A stretch of 64,000 bases of DNA from Stenopsyche tienmushanensis (Eukaryota; Arthropoda; Insecta; Trichoptera; Stenopsychidae): NCBI GenBank assembly GCA_008973525.1, contig WACJ01000224.1, positions 372,001 to 436,000 on the forward strand, given 5' to 3'. The position numbers and the translations under genes are program-made. Under the pieces are notes generated by a model, which had not been told where the DNA came from, ran no database searches, and saw only the letters and a list, made by a program, of their open reading frames with translations. This document shows positions 47,144 to 57,553 of this stretch, piece after piece. How positions within the stretch are numbered: position 1 is the first letter of the stretch; every line of letters begins with the position of its first letter.

Positions 47144-48412
47144 ATGGAATCAAATATCATGGAAAATTTAACAATGGTCTTGGATGAGATGGACGAATAT
47201 GTTGATACCCACACAACCGTCCATGGTAAATTGAAAGTAGGGATAAAAAAAGCACGACTTTTAGTCCACGCATTAGTGGATTTGGAAACCCGGGTGCACC
47301 AAAAGATCCCCACGACTGACAAAGAGACACAAACGTGTACAAAGGAGAGAAAAGAATTAAGAAACAATGTTATCCAAACTAATTCGGGAAAAGCGGCCAA
47401 GGGGATGGCTCCCCGAAGGGAAGAGTACAAAACTACGAGCCAACATATACAACGAGCCACAACGGAGAGAGCAGTAATGGTCAAGGCGCCACCGCAGGCG
47501 CGACCACATGCGCAGGCACAACTACCTCGCCCTGCCAAATCGCCGACAGTCGCACTGCCCACAGAGTGGACAACAGTGGCCAACCGCAAGAAGATGCGGA
47601 AGGAGAACTATCACCAAGGACAGGCGTCTAAAAAAGGTCAAGCGCAGCGGAAACGCAAGCCTCGCACCCGAAGAGACGCGATCGTCATTACTCTGGAGGA
47701 GGGCAAGGAAGGGGCAAGTTATGCTGAAACTCTCAAGACTCTCCGGAAAAATGTTAATCCGGACGAGCTAGGAGCTAAAATAGCTTCAATCAGGAAATCT
47801 AGGAGGGGTGACGCAGTCGTCATAGAACTTGAGAAGGACTCAAACGATACTGCCAACCTGGTACAAAATATGTCAAAAGCCCTGGGGGCGGAAACCAGGA
47901 TAAGGAAGATGGTGCCGATGGAGACGCTCACCATCCTCGATATTGAGGAAGGAATGGAGGAGGGCGACATCATCGCGGCTCTGACCAGGGATACCGACCT
48001 TGCACCAGAGGATGTCAATATCAAGTACCTCAAGTCTGGATCATGGGGCACTCAACTGGCGATTGTCTCTGTCCCCGTTCAGGCTAGCGCACGGCTGCTT
48101 GAATCAAGGAAAATTAAAATAGGATGGACTTACTGCCGCCTACAAAGGAAAAATAGCATCCTTAAGTGCTACCGCTGCCAGGGGACAGGGCACACGACCA
48201 GGGACTGTAAGAACCCTGATCGCTCAACAATGTGCCGAAGATGCGGAGAAGCGGGACACAAGGCCGCCACCTGCACAAATAATCCGTATTGCCTTATATG
48301 TAAGGATAAGGGAGCCGGAGCCAATACGAACCACAGCATGGGGACAAAAGAGTGCCCTGCACATAGAAGAGCGATACATAAAGCTAAAAAATGGCCAGCG
48401 TCCTCCAGATAA
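47144..48412 (+). CDS. R1-like retrotransposon ORF1 protein (gag-like, zinc-knuckle RNA-binding)
   Basis: This is a 422-residue nucleic-acid-binding protein of a non-LTR retrotransposon, expected to coat the element RNA in the ribonucleoprotein that ORF2 uses for reverse transcription. The start ACCATGG is a good translation context and is preceded by the 256-bp leader. The N-terminal 170 residues are charged and Gln/Arg/Lys-rich. A central domain (about 180-340) precedes the knuckles. Zinc knuckles lie at 342-355 (CYRCQGTGHTTRDC) and 364-377 (CRRCGEAGHKAATC), and a third, looser Cys/His group starts at 383 (CLIC...H...C). The stop overlaps the ORF2 start by 22 bp in another frame, so ORF2 translation probably depends on reinitiation or termination coupling (inference). 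No stops or frameshifts are seen. Confidence 0.93.
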   Translation: MESNIMENLTMVLDEMDEYVDTHTTVHGKLKVGIKKARLLVHALVDLETRVHQKIPTTDKETQTCTKERKELRNNVIQTNSGKAAKGMAPRREEYKTTSQHIQRATTERAVMVKAPPQARPHAQAQLPRPAKSPTVALPTEWTTVANRKKMRKENYHQGQASKKGQAQRKRKPRTRRDAIVITLEEGKEGASYAETLKTLRKNVNPDELGAKIASIRKSRRGDAVVIELEKDSNDTANLVQNMSKALGAETRIRKMVPMETLTILDIEEGMEEGDIIAALTRDTDLAPEDVNIKYLKSGSWGTQLAIVSVPVQASARLLESRKIKIGWTYCRLQRKNSILKCYRCQGTGHTTRDCKNPDRSTMCRRCGEAGHKAATCTNNPYCLICKDKGAGANTNHSMGTKECPAHRRAIHKAKKWPASSR

Positions 48413-51411
48413 ACCTTAACTGCTGCAGGGCGGCCCAAGACCTCATGCAGAAGATAGCAGAGGAAAGAGAAGCGGACCTCGTACTGATCTCCGAGCAGTA
48501 TCAAAACTATAACAATCCGCGCCTCATTCCCAGTGCTGATAACAGAGCAGCGATCTGGGTGGCTACTCCTCAGCTACTCATAACTGGAACTCCGAGGGAT
48601 CCCAGCGACGGCTGGACCTGGATAGAGACGGGAGGAATGAGAATCTATTCTTGTTACTTCTCACCGAACTCTACGTATGCCGAATTCGCGGGCGACCTTA
48701 CGCGCCTAGCCGACAGTATACGAACCTCTACCCACCCGGTCATCGTTGCAGGCGACTTCAACGCTAAAGCCCCAGAATGGGGCTCTCCTAGGACTGATAG
48801 GCGGGGCGCTCTCCTCGCCGACATGGCGGCACAATTGAGGCTCCACGCACTGAATACTGGCGCGCACACATTCGTGCGCAGGGAGAGTGCCTCCGTTATC
48901 GATGTCACATTTGTCAGTGAATCGGCGACGACAAGAGTCGGAGAATGGCAGGTCGTTGATATCTACTCACATAGTGACCATCGATACATTCAGTTTAAGA
49001 TTAGCGGCTGTGCACCAATACACAGCCGGAACCTAAACGGGGGATGGGCCATCGGTAAGCTAGACGCACCGGCACTCGAGCAGGCTTTAGCCCTCAAGCG
49101 TAAAATGGTTACGGATGCAGCGGCAAGTGGAGCGGGAGCAGAGGAGATCACGACTCTAGTCAATAAACTCCTCCACTTCACCTGCAACGCTGCAATGCCT
49201 AGACGTGCTGCGGGAACAAGAAGAGCGCCGGTATACTGGTGGAACGACAACATTGCTGAGTTACGGAGACAGTGCATCGCCTGGCACCGCCGGACGCAGC
49301 GACACCCGAGCTCTGATGAACTGCGCCTAGGATACAAGAATGCGAGGAAAGCACTGCGCGATGCCATCAGGCAAAGCAAAGCACAGTGCTGGGACGAGCT
49401 ATGCGAGTCTGTGAACGCAGATCCGTGGGGAAAACCCTACAAGATCGTGAGACGCAAACTCCGATCTGCGAAAATAGATCCGTTCCTGAGCAGCCCCGAA
49501 AACCTCAAAGCAACGGTAGACAAGCTCTTTCCGAGCCCACCACCAGTAGACTCGGTAACCATATCCCTTGGAACACCTGAGGAGACGGGACCCCCCTTCA
49601 CCGTGGAAGAGCTCGCCAAGGCTGCAAAGCGTCTGGCGACAAAGAAAGCCCCCGGACTGGATGGAGTGCCCAATATAGTCATCGGCCTGGTCGCCAGCAT
49701 TGATCCGGACCTCCTGCTAACGGTATTTAATATTTGCTTATCGGAAGGGATCTTCCCACTACCTTGGAAGCGCCAGAAGCTGGTGCTCATCCCCAAAGGG
49801 AAGACAACATCGGGACCGTCGGCCTATAGACCGCTGTGCATGTTGGACGGGCTAGGGAAACTGCTGGAGAGACTATTGCTCCAGCGACTCCAGCAGTTTA
49901 TCGAGCCTGCGTTATCCCCGCAACAGTACGGCTTCCGTGCAGGCCGCTCCACAATCGACGCTGTCACCGAGGTCGTTGACACGGTGAAACAGGCGTGGGG
50001 TGGCAGTATCAAGGCAAGTAAACACGTAGTAATGATAGCCTTGGACGTCAAGAACGCCTTCAACTCCGCAAGATGGAACTTAATAAACAAGGCCTTGAAG
50101 GAAATTGACGTCCCGCCATACTTAGCCAGAATGGTGGAGAGCTACCTGCACGAGAGGACACTAATATATACAGAAGCCGACGGGACGAGCAAACAAAGAC
50201 CAGTTACCGCGGGAGTTCCACAGGGTTCGGTGCTCGGACCCACCCTGTGGAACGCAATGTATGATGGCTTATTGAGGACACCGCTCATGGAGGGCGCCAA
50301 AATGGTCGCCTTCGCTGACGACGTCGCAATACTAGTCACCGCCAAAACGGAGTACCTCGAAATAATCTGCGAAGACACGCTAAGGAGGGTCAGGAACTGG
50401 TTGACGGGGGCTGGACTGCAGCTCGCCGCCCAGAAGACTGAGGCCATATTCTTTACTAGGCGAAGAAAGCTTGCGCCCCCACCTCTGAGTATCGAAAACG
50501 GTGAGATCAAGTTCTCAAGATCCATCCGTTACTTGGGGGTTGAAATTGACGATAAGCTCCGTTTTGTTACACATACGGAGAAGGCCGCAACAAAGGCGGC
50601 TAGTATTGCGGAAGGTCTAGCTAGGTTGATGCCTAACATCGGTGGCCCTAAGACAAACCGTCGAAGACTATATAACGAGGTGGTGCACTCGGTACTATTG
50701 TACGGAGCTCCAATATGGGCCGAGGCACTACACTTCGAAAGGGCCAGGCTCAATCTGGCTAGAGTACAAAGGAGAAGCGCGATCAGAGTCGCAGCAGCAT
50801 ATCGCACAGTGTCAGAAGACGCAGTCCTGGCACTGACTGCCATTCCGCCAATCGACCTGCTCGCAAAAGAAAGGAAAGCTATACGCACCTGGGAAACCAG
50901 GCAAAGAGCTAGGCAGTCCACCATGGTGGAATGGCAGTCCCGATGGGACAGCTCCACCAAAGGTCGATGGACCCATCGGCTCATCCCTGACCTTAAGCCC
51001 TGGACAGCTAGGAAACACGGTCAGCTGTGCTACCACCTTACCCAGGCACTCACTGGGCATGGCTGCTTTGGTAGCTACCTGCACAGGATTCAAAAAGAGG
51101 CCGGTCCGAATTGTCACCATTGCGGAGCGGAGCTGGACGATGCCGCGCACACGCTATTCGACTGCCCGGCTTGGAGCACAGAGAGGGATACACTGCGGGA
51201 GGAGCTTGAAGTCAATTCACTCACTCCCAGCAACATGGTCCCTACGATGCTAACCAATGCCAGGGCATGGAACGCGTTGTCCAGATACGTCGCGTGCGTT
51301 ATGCTGCAGAAGGAGGATGCTGAACGACTGAGACGTCGGACACGAACCGAAGCATCCTCCTCCTCCTCAACCCATGAGCGAGAAAACCCAGCAGAGATAT
51401 ATCAAGAATAG
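48391..51411 (+). CDS. R1-like retrotransposon ORF2 polyprotein (endonuclease + reverse transcriptase)
   Basis: This 1006-residue protein nicks the target DNA and copies the element RNA there. The apurinic-type endonuclease occupies roughly residues 1-200, with GDFNAK at 121-126 and SDH at 195-197. The reverse transcriptase runs about 400-700: KAPGLDG (419-425), YRPLCMLDGLGKLLERLLL, YGFRAGRST, ALDVKNAFN with catalytic Asp552, GVPQGSVLGP and FADD at 641-644 with the paired catalytic Asps. A C-x2-C-x8-H-x4-C zinc motif lies at 908-925 (CHHC...H...C). All key residues seen are intact. It starts at ATG 48391 inside the end of ORF1. The length and motif order match R1-clade ORF2. The dead relatives at 27880 and 33760 share the C-terminal CFG(S/A)YL and CHHC region. 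Confidence 0.96.
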   Translation: MASVLQINLNCCRAAQDLMQKIAEEREADLVLISEQYQNYNNPRLIPSADNRAAIWVATPQLLITGTPRDPSDGWTWIETGGMRIYSCYFSPNSTYAEFAGDLTRLADSIRTSTHPVIVAGDFNAKAPEWGSPRTDRRGALLADMAAQLRLHALNTGAHTFVRRESASVIDVTFVSESATTRVGEWQVVDIYSHSDHRYIQFKISGCAPIHSRNLNGGWAIGKLDAPALEQALALKRKMVTDAAASGAGAEEITTLVNKLLHFTCNAAMPRRAAGTRRAPVYWWNDNIAELRRQCIAWHRRTQRHPSSDELRLGYKNARKALRDAIRQSKAQCWDELCESVNADPWGKPYKIVRRKLRSAKIDPFLSSPENLKATVDKLFPSPPPVDSVTISLGTPEETGPPFTVEELAKAAKRLATKKAPGLDGVPNIVIGLVASIDPDLLLTVFNICLSEGIFPLPWKRQKLVLIPKGKTTSGPSAYRPLCMLDGLGKLLERLLLQRLQQFIEPALSPQQYGFRAGRSTIDAVTEVVDTVKQAWGGSIKASKHVVMIALDVKNAFNSARWNLINKALKEIDVPPYLARMVESYLHERTLIYTEADGTSKQRPVTAGVPQGSVLGPTLWNAMYDGLLRTPLMEGAKMVAFADDVAILVTAKTEYLEIICEDTLRRVRNWLTGAGLQLAAQKTEAIFFTRRRKLAPPPLSIENGEIKFSRSIRYLGVEIDDKLRFVTHTEKAATKAASIAEGLARLMPNIGGPKTNRRRLYNEVVHSVLLYGAPIWAEALHFERARLNLARVQRRSAIRVAAAYRTVSEDAVLALTAIPPIDLLAKERKAIRTWETRQRARQSTMVEWQSRWDSSTKGRWTHRLIPDLKPWTARKHGQLCYHLTQALTGHGCFGSYLHRIQKEAGPNCHHCGAELDDAAHTLFDCPAWSTERDTLREELEVNSLTPSNMVPTMLTNARAWNALSRYVACVMLQKEDAERLRRRTRTEASSSSSTHERENPAEIYQE

Positions 51412-51633
51412 AAGAACCGTGAAGAATTCACGTTAACACGAGGCCCTAGAGGGACACATACCGCCACCCTAGAGCAATACTTCGCGGTAGCCGGGTGGCG
51501 GCGGAACCGGAGGAGGGGTTTAGTGAGTCTGGCGATGCTCAGTCAAATACTAGCGAGACGCATTACCAATGCTTAGTCAAACCTCACACTACCTCAGAAG
51601 GAGGCGTCTTCTTGAAGATTCCCCTCCTTCGAG

Positions 51634-51661
<28 letters not shown>
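51412..51661 (+). other. 3' UTR and poly(A) tail of the R1-like element
   Basis: The 3' UTR contains a GC-rich inverted segment (CCGCCACCC and GGGTGGCGG near 51460-51502). It ends AAGATTCCCCTCCTTCGAG followed by about 28 A. The same TTCCCCTCC-plus-A terminus closes the two dead relatives, so this is probably where ORF2 recognises its RNA (inference). Confidence 0.75.
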
Positions 51662-51665
<4 letters not shown>

Positions 51666-51710
51666 CTATAGTGGACTGTTTGTGTCTGCACTATGATGAT
51701 ATACAATATA
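51662..51710 (+). repeat. RTE-like 3' end, right part (target duplication and ATG-type tail)
   Basis: It begins with the second copy of the 17-bp duplication and continues TTTGTGTCTGCACTATGATG. This matches the continuation of the uninterrupted repeat at 12546-12740 on the opposite strand. Confidence 0.7.
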
Positions 51711-54107
51711 TATATATATAACGTTTCTTTTCAATAGTTAAAATAGTGTTTGCTAAAAGGGATTATTAAAATTATTTTTTATAATAAAATTTGCATATAT
51801 TGAAATAGTTTTTGTGTAGAAATAAAATTAACTTGCGGCAGAAATTTTGTTTTAGAATGAAAAGCCACACCGGAGCCTGTATGACAAGTGAGCGGGCAAA
51901 TTACATGCATTTATGTCAGGTACAACAGTGGACTAACGAGGAACACGGGAACAGATGGAGACCAAAGATTTAATGAATGGTTGTTAAAGTTTAACTATGC
52001 TAGCTTACTTTATCTACGGACATTCATTTACAGGCTATTACATTTATTTTTCTATATATTCTAATGAAAAACATCGCTGAAAGCTTTTAAACAGCTTTAA
52101 AATAAGAATATTGCTCATTATTTATCAGCACCACTAAGTATGACATTTCTAGGGAGCTTCGTATGATGAATAAATTTAAAGCCTGGTATTGAGAAGTGTC
52201 AAAGTTTGTACAGCTAAGTCGACCTAAGATGAACCTTCGTTTTGTATTGACACGATACCCGCACCCGCAAGTTTTTACCCCCTTAAAACATCGGGTACTA
52301 AGTTTGCTATCAACGAGTTATCAAAGAGAGGCAGATCAAAATAAATATAGATTCAAGCTGGTTAATTTGCTCATTTGTCAATATTCGTTCTCTAAGAGCG
52401 CGTATCATTGACTTAAGTAAGATTTCGATTAACTGCCTCCACCCTAAAATACATATGCCGTAGTGAGATGAAAGCGGCTAATCTAAGTCCAAAATATCGT
52501 TCAATTTCAGCGCAGAGAGTTTATTAATTGATCACGTTTTTAATTCATGTATACATAGTAAAATGATATAATATTATTTTTATCAAATATAATATCTGTC
52601 TTTTAAAATAAATTGGATGTTGAAAAGCTTTTGTATTGGGTTCTCATTATTTTACAAACAGTCGAGTGAGTCGATGATCTATAAATTTATTTGAAATTGT
52701 TGATTGGTCAAAAACAATGAATCTTTTTAATAATAGAACTTTCGTGAAAGTTATTATCTAAGATAAAAATATTAGCATTTCTATAAATAAAGCATTCAAT
52801 TAAAGGGAAGTCATCAATCATTTTAGATAATAATTAGCCATTAATAAACGAAGATTTGCCCAGATCATGATTAATAGTTGCATTGATCGCCTGAATATTA
52901 TCACTGGTGTTCATCATATTGAATACAATTTAGAGAATTTACAGCATTAAGAGGATAAGTGATCCTAAAATGTATAATATTTAAATCTTTTAAAGTCTTT
53001 TAAATTAAAGCTAAACAAAATTAAACGAAAAAATGCATGTAAGTTATTGATAATATAATTTAATTCTAGGGGATATTTATTTTTAAATTAATCATTATTT
53101 CGATCATTAAGAAAATTCTAGCGTCGAATTGAAATATGTTTGCAATCTTGTCCGTGAGACCGTTTAGATATATTTATGTGAAATTATTTTTTTCAAAATT
53201 CACGAAAGTTTTCGGGATCGATCAAATTTTGCTTTACGATCGACCGGTCCCATCCCTGTTTAAGGACATAAAGATATAGATTATTTTGAATTTAGTTGGG
53301 GTGGTTGGTAGCATCAGAGTTTTATTTTACATATTGAATGTATACATATTTATCAATTCCAGAAAAATATGCTAAAAAACGAAACATATAGTATTTGTAT
53401 TTACTAAGTAAGCCTTCAATCCGTATCACATATCGTCACGCCGCTTGCGAAAATTTTTGATATCAACTCTTTATCCCGTCTTATTGGAAGAAAGAGATGA
53501 CGCAAGCATACATATCTCCATGCTTGGTTTCCCTTTAAGCAGATTGGCAAAGGTTCAATATCCTATTGTCGCTCCCTCGAGGAGGCTCTTTTTGCTCATC
53601 TTGATTTCCTATTTCGTGTCATATGCTAGCGATCAAATGATTCGTGGTTACTTATATTATGATTGAAGTGAAAAACATCAGATTGTAATATTTTTGGGGA
53701 TGAAAACAAACGATGTGCTTTCCACTTATGTGCTTTTTTCTAACATAAACATAGGTAATGAATAAAATATTATTAAGAGTTACTTTATACTTGAAAAACT
53801 TTATAAAATACGCAATAATATAATATTTTTGTATTTATCGATGCATTATTTTCTTGCAAACGAAATTTTGTTTTACACAATACTACATTTTTGGTACAGG
53901 ATGCAGCAGAAAAACTGTCTTATTATGAAAATAAAAAAACCATAAATAGTATAGGATATATCAGTTTTTTTCATGTTACAGAGAGACATTTAAAGTATTT
54001 ATTCATAAATTTTTATATAAAACCAAAAAAAGCATAAAAGTGTATATAAATGATTAATTAAAGAAATATTAAAATGTTAAAGAAAGTCGAAAATGTGTAT
54101 AGTTACT
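51711..54107. other. No gene seen
   Basis: AT-rich. Frames of about 70 codons at 52196-52411 and 53445-53666 resemble nothing I know. Confidence 0.5.
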
Positions 54108-54380
54108 ATTCAACAAAAAATCGTATTCTAAATAATTTTTCAACCGGCGTAAAATTTAGGACTAACAGAAATTGCTGAAATTTTGTCTATCGCGAAAAAA
54201 ATAATTATGACAGTAATTATAGTCTGAAAAACGATTTCAAATATTTGGATCAATATAAAAAAAGGACAGAACAATTGAACGTGTTGTTTAATACACTTCT
54301 AACAATAAAACCAATGTCAATATCTACTCAACGAGTATTTTCAATTACAGGTCCAATTAAAACTAAAATAAAAACAATTT
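54108..54380 (+). pseudogene. hAT transposase C-terminal relic, same family as 11705-12510
   Basis: The frame reads LKNDFKYLDQYKKRTEQLNV, LFNTLLTIKPMS and STQRVFSITGPIKTKIKT. This parallels the 12280-12470 copy almost residue by residue, and the DNA aligns across ATCAATATAAAAAAAGGACA. It keeps the P-x-S-x-x-R-VFS core of the dimerisation region. Upstream the frame is broken. Confidence 0.68.
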
Positions 54381-55387
54381 TTAAATTTAGTTTTAATTTA
54401 AACTTTTAAAGACGAATAATTGGAATCACTAGTATGAACATATTACGGTAAAAGTCATCAAATGTCATAAAAATTACTTTGACTGATTGAGCGTTGACCC
54501 GTCTTATGCAGCGCTCGTAAAAAATGGAATGGAGGCTATATTTCAGGATAAAATCCTTCAGGATCAGATGAAGACGCAATTTTTCAAGTTCATCCCAGAA
54601 AGAAGCAGTTGATCTTAAAAGTGCGTTTAATTACTTGGCACTCCGCATCAAAGGGGGAAAGCATTAAGAAAATATGAAGGGTGCCGACTCTACGACAGGG
54701 AAAAATGCCCACATTATTCTTAGCACATTTTTTTCAATCCGAAAAAGAAATAGTCCAGCCATAAAGTATATAAATAAATACTTTTGTCCTCCAAGATTTT
54801 AGTGATATTAATGACGAAAAGTGCTCGGAATGGCAAGTGACGGCCTAACACACTATGTACACTGTAAAACAGAATAAATACTTCTTAACCTAGGGGAAAC
54901 CATCAATTGTACTCGGTTTGCAAAATAAGTATTACTGCTTGCTGTGAATATTTTGAGTTGAAAAAATACACTTTAATACGACAAGAAATATATACAACAT
55001 TATTAAAAATAAGGCGAACGAATTCGATGATCATTTTTCAAACAATACTAAAAACTTTCAATTCGTGTATATATAAAGCTTAATAATTGTATCCTAATTA
55101 AGATTTTTTATAATATACTAGGGCTGCCACACAATAGATCAAATACTAAATAAATTAAAAAATAATATATGCACGTTTGTTAAATTTGAAAATTTATTGT
55201 CCCAAAAATACACGTATATATATTATAGACAATAAACATAGACACCAAGAAAATTCTGCATGACCATTTCGAACATATTAATTTCTATGTTTATCATTTC
55301 TTTTACATTTGGTGTCACCAGCTGATCCGTTAAGACTTTTAAATATTTTTGGCGAACATTGATGGGACGATTGGTTCTCTGGTTCTA
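54381..55387. other. No gene seen
   Basis: AT-rich sequence without recognisable coding or element ends. Confidence 0.5.
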
Positions 55388-55592
55388 ATGACGCTTTGGC
55401 GTGTAAAAATGAACAGAGAGCATTTTTACACGCCAAAGCGTCTAATTGGAAAATTTTTACACGCGAAAGCGTCTGATTGGTGCTGTTTTGGACGCAAAAG
55501 CGTCTGATTGGTGCAGTTTTGAACGCCAAAGCGTCTGATTGGTGCATTTTTACACGCGAAAGCGTCTGATTGGTACAGTTTTGGACACCAAA
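55388..55592. repeat. 31-bp minisatellite with an inverted leading unit
   Basis: Five units begin GCGTCT at 55438, 55469, 55500, 55531 and 55562, exactly 31 bp apart. The typical unit core is GCGTCTGATTGGTGC followed by T-rich sequence and (A)CGC(C/G)AAA. Just upstream an inverted unit (GACGCTTTGGCGTGTAAAAA) is separated from its complement by AACAGAGAG, making a hairpin. Spacers are not unique, so this is a minisatellite rather than a CRISPR array. Confidence 0.9.
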
Positions 55593-55649
55593 GTATTTCG
55601 AAATGTAAATTGTTAGTTTTTTTTTAAATACTGATGTTCATTTTCGTTC

Positions 55650-55730
55650 TTAACACTTTAACGACCGCTCACGCCGGTTGGCGTGAAATTTGAGCCGAGT
55701 GTTGCAGGCCGCTCACACCACGCAACTTTA
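55650..55730 (+). repeat. Possible piggyBac-like terminal fragment
   Basis: It reads TTAACACTTTAACGACCGCT, then CACGCCGGTTGGCGTG with a local hairpin. A similar TTAA-bounded, CpG-rich end in the opposite orientation occurs at about 60525-60591. No partner terminus was found, so the call is weak. Confidence 0.3.
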
Positions 55731-55818
55731 CATACAAAAAAATACATATTCCAATAATATTATGCTTTGGATTGTGATTTTATATGGCAGTATACATTCA
55801 CAAAATATTGGTTCCAAA

Positions 55819-56759
55819 TAGGGAATCCAATCCCGAGCCAAAATTTCGATCCCGGGATTTCGGGATTTCATTGGACAATCCCGGGACCAGTCCCGGGATC
55901 CCGGGATTGGGATTTTCAATATTTTAGGAAATTACCTTGATTCATTTAATCAAAAATTACTAATAAGTCCATTTGTTCAATATAAAAAAATCACTTGAAG
56001 GCCAAATAATTTTATTTATTTAAGAAAAGATAAAAATACAATTCAAAAATAGATAAATAAAACACTAAAAAATTCAAATATTATTTTGAAAATATGCCCG
56101 AAGTAACATTAACATTAAACATTAGTGTTTCGTCATTTAGTCTGGATCTGATTTTGGAAGTCAGACAACTTGCTGCTGAAAATGCACGCTCAGATTCCAC
56201 ACTCGTTGGAGGTATCGTCATCAAATATTTAAATGCTAGTTCGAGTTGATGATCGCGTGAGCCCTCATTTTCGTATAACACCATCAATGTGACTGATAAA
56301 ATTCTTATCTGCTGAGACACGCACTAAAACTCGCAAAATTCCCGATATCCCGACAAATTGTTTATTTCCATCGCTGCAGATGAATACTTATATCCTATTA
56401 TACTTTGATGTGATTCGTAATTATATTACGGAGGGATACAAAAATTCTGAAGCCCGTATCTATTATATTTCATATCGATATTCCCATTATTCGTCGAGGT
56501 GTAGTAAATACATCACCGGTGGGGAAAGGTTAATATGACAATTTGAAAACATATATGTACTGTATACATAGATTAGACAGTTATTGCCCCTAGGTGTCAC
56601 CTAAGATCGCTAATTAGCAATCACGCCACTATTTCTAAGCGTCCAGATTTCGGCAGAAAAGTTTTAATTTAGTGGCCTTCATCGTGCTGGTGAGGTGTAC
56701 GACTTCTGTTAGATAAAGATTTCAATCCCGAAATTTTCGGGATTACGTTTTCTAATCCC
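55819..56759 (-). mobile_element. CCCGGG-rich non-autonomous hAT element, copy 2 (inverted, 5'-truncated)
   Basis: It begins at the plus-strand left side with TAGGGAATCCAATCCCGAG and aligns in reverse with 43025-44028. The other terminus is missing: homology stops after TTTTCTAATCCC at about 56759. GTTCCAAA precedes the intact end, but with one end gone no duplication can be checked. Confidence 0.88.
56081..56320 (-). pseudogene. hAT C-terminal dimerisation segment, copy 2
   Basis: Same 79-codon frame as at 43528-43767, with four residue differences from copy 1 (including SVESERAF for SVEAERAF). It starts at a non-ATG codon preceded by an in-frame TAG, as in copy 1. Confidence 0.8.
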
Positions 56760-57140
56760 CCATTAATTTATATATGTATCTGATATTTTATAATATTAAT
56801 AAACCTTTATACATAAAAATATCAAGGTAAAATGATGTCAATGTACAAATTTACATAAAATAGCAGTCCGTTGATGAGAAATCCCGCATATGCTGCAAAC
56901 GGATTCTAGTGATACAGAAAGAGCATGATTTTACTTTACTTATAAGATATTTATGTTTATTTTAAAAAAATGAAATTAAAAATTCAGTCAATAAGATTAC
57001 TTTATTGATATTAATAATTATATATATAAATATTAATAATTATATGTGTCCCAGGATTTTTTGAGTAATGTATATTTGAATGAATAATTTCGTAGTTTTA
57101 CAATGTAAAACTGCTATTGGTATTTTAATTAATATGAAGC
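56760..57140. other. No gene seen
   Basis: AT-rich. A TATTAATAATTATATA block is repeated in tandem near 57008-57045. Confidence 0.6.
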
Positions 57141-57553
57141 CCCTAGGTCAAGGGTCGGCAACCGTTTGAGTCGGAAGAGCCAAAAATTACAATTTACAAA
57201 TTTCAAGTGTTTAAAGAGCCACAATATTTTTTCTTGCCAACAAAAAATAGTACTCGCATAAATAAAGTTTTTTGGTAAAAATAATCTATTTATTCATATA
57301 TAAGTAATATTTTTAACAACAAATTAGATAATATATATATGGTATTATTAGATAATCACCTATTAAGTTAAAAAATCAAAATAATTAAACACTTACTTAC
57401 AACACTAACTTGTACTTCAATAACAAACAATTGAGCAAACAAATTCAATGGAAGCGATGGTTTTGCATGGTTATTCAAGTAGATTTTTTTTTAAGCAATG
57501 TAATTTGTACTTAGAAATAAATAAAACAATAACATACATTTGAGCAAATAAAT

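Larger units (their letters stand above)
46888..51661 (+). mobile_element. Intact R1-clade non-LTR retrotransposon (about 4.8 kb)
   Basis: The element is bounded by a perfect 17-bp target-site duplication AGTTCTATAGTGGACTG (46871-46887 and 51662-51678). It has a 256-bp 5' leader, ORF1 (47144-48412), an overlapping ORF2 (48391-51411), a 3' UTR ending GATTCCCCTCCTTCGAG and about 28 A. Both frames are uninterrupted. ORF1 has zinc knuckles; ORF2 has an apurinic-type endonuclease, a reverse transcriptase and a C-terminal CCHC. That layout fits the R1 clade (R1, TRAS, Waldo and relatives). Open frames, an exact duplication and a long A tail suggest recent insertion. Its codon use is far more GC-rich than the surrounding DNA. 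Confidence 0.95.

Noticed and set aside
47137..51150. Many long minus-strand and alternate-frame open frames across the R1-like element (for example 47137-47589, 50529-50984)
   Set aside because: They are shadows of the two real plus-strand ORFs in GC-rich coding sequence and show no family motifs.
55438..55592. Regularly spaced repeat resembling a CRISPR array
   Set aside because: The whole 31-bp period is repeated with no unique spacers, and the DNA is eukaryotic. It is a minisatellite.
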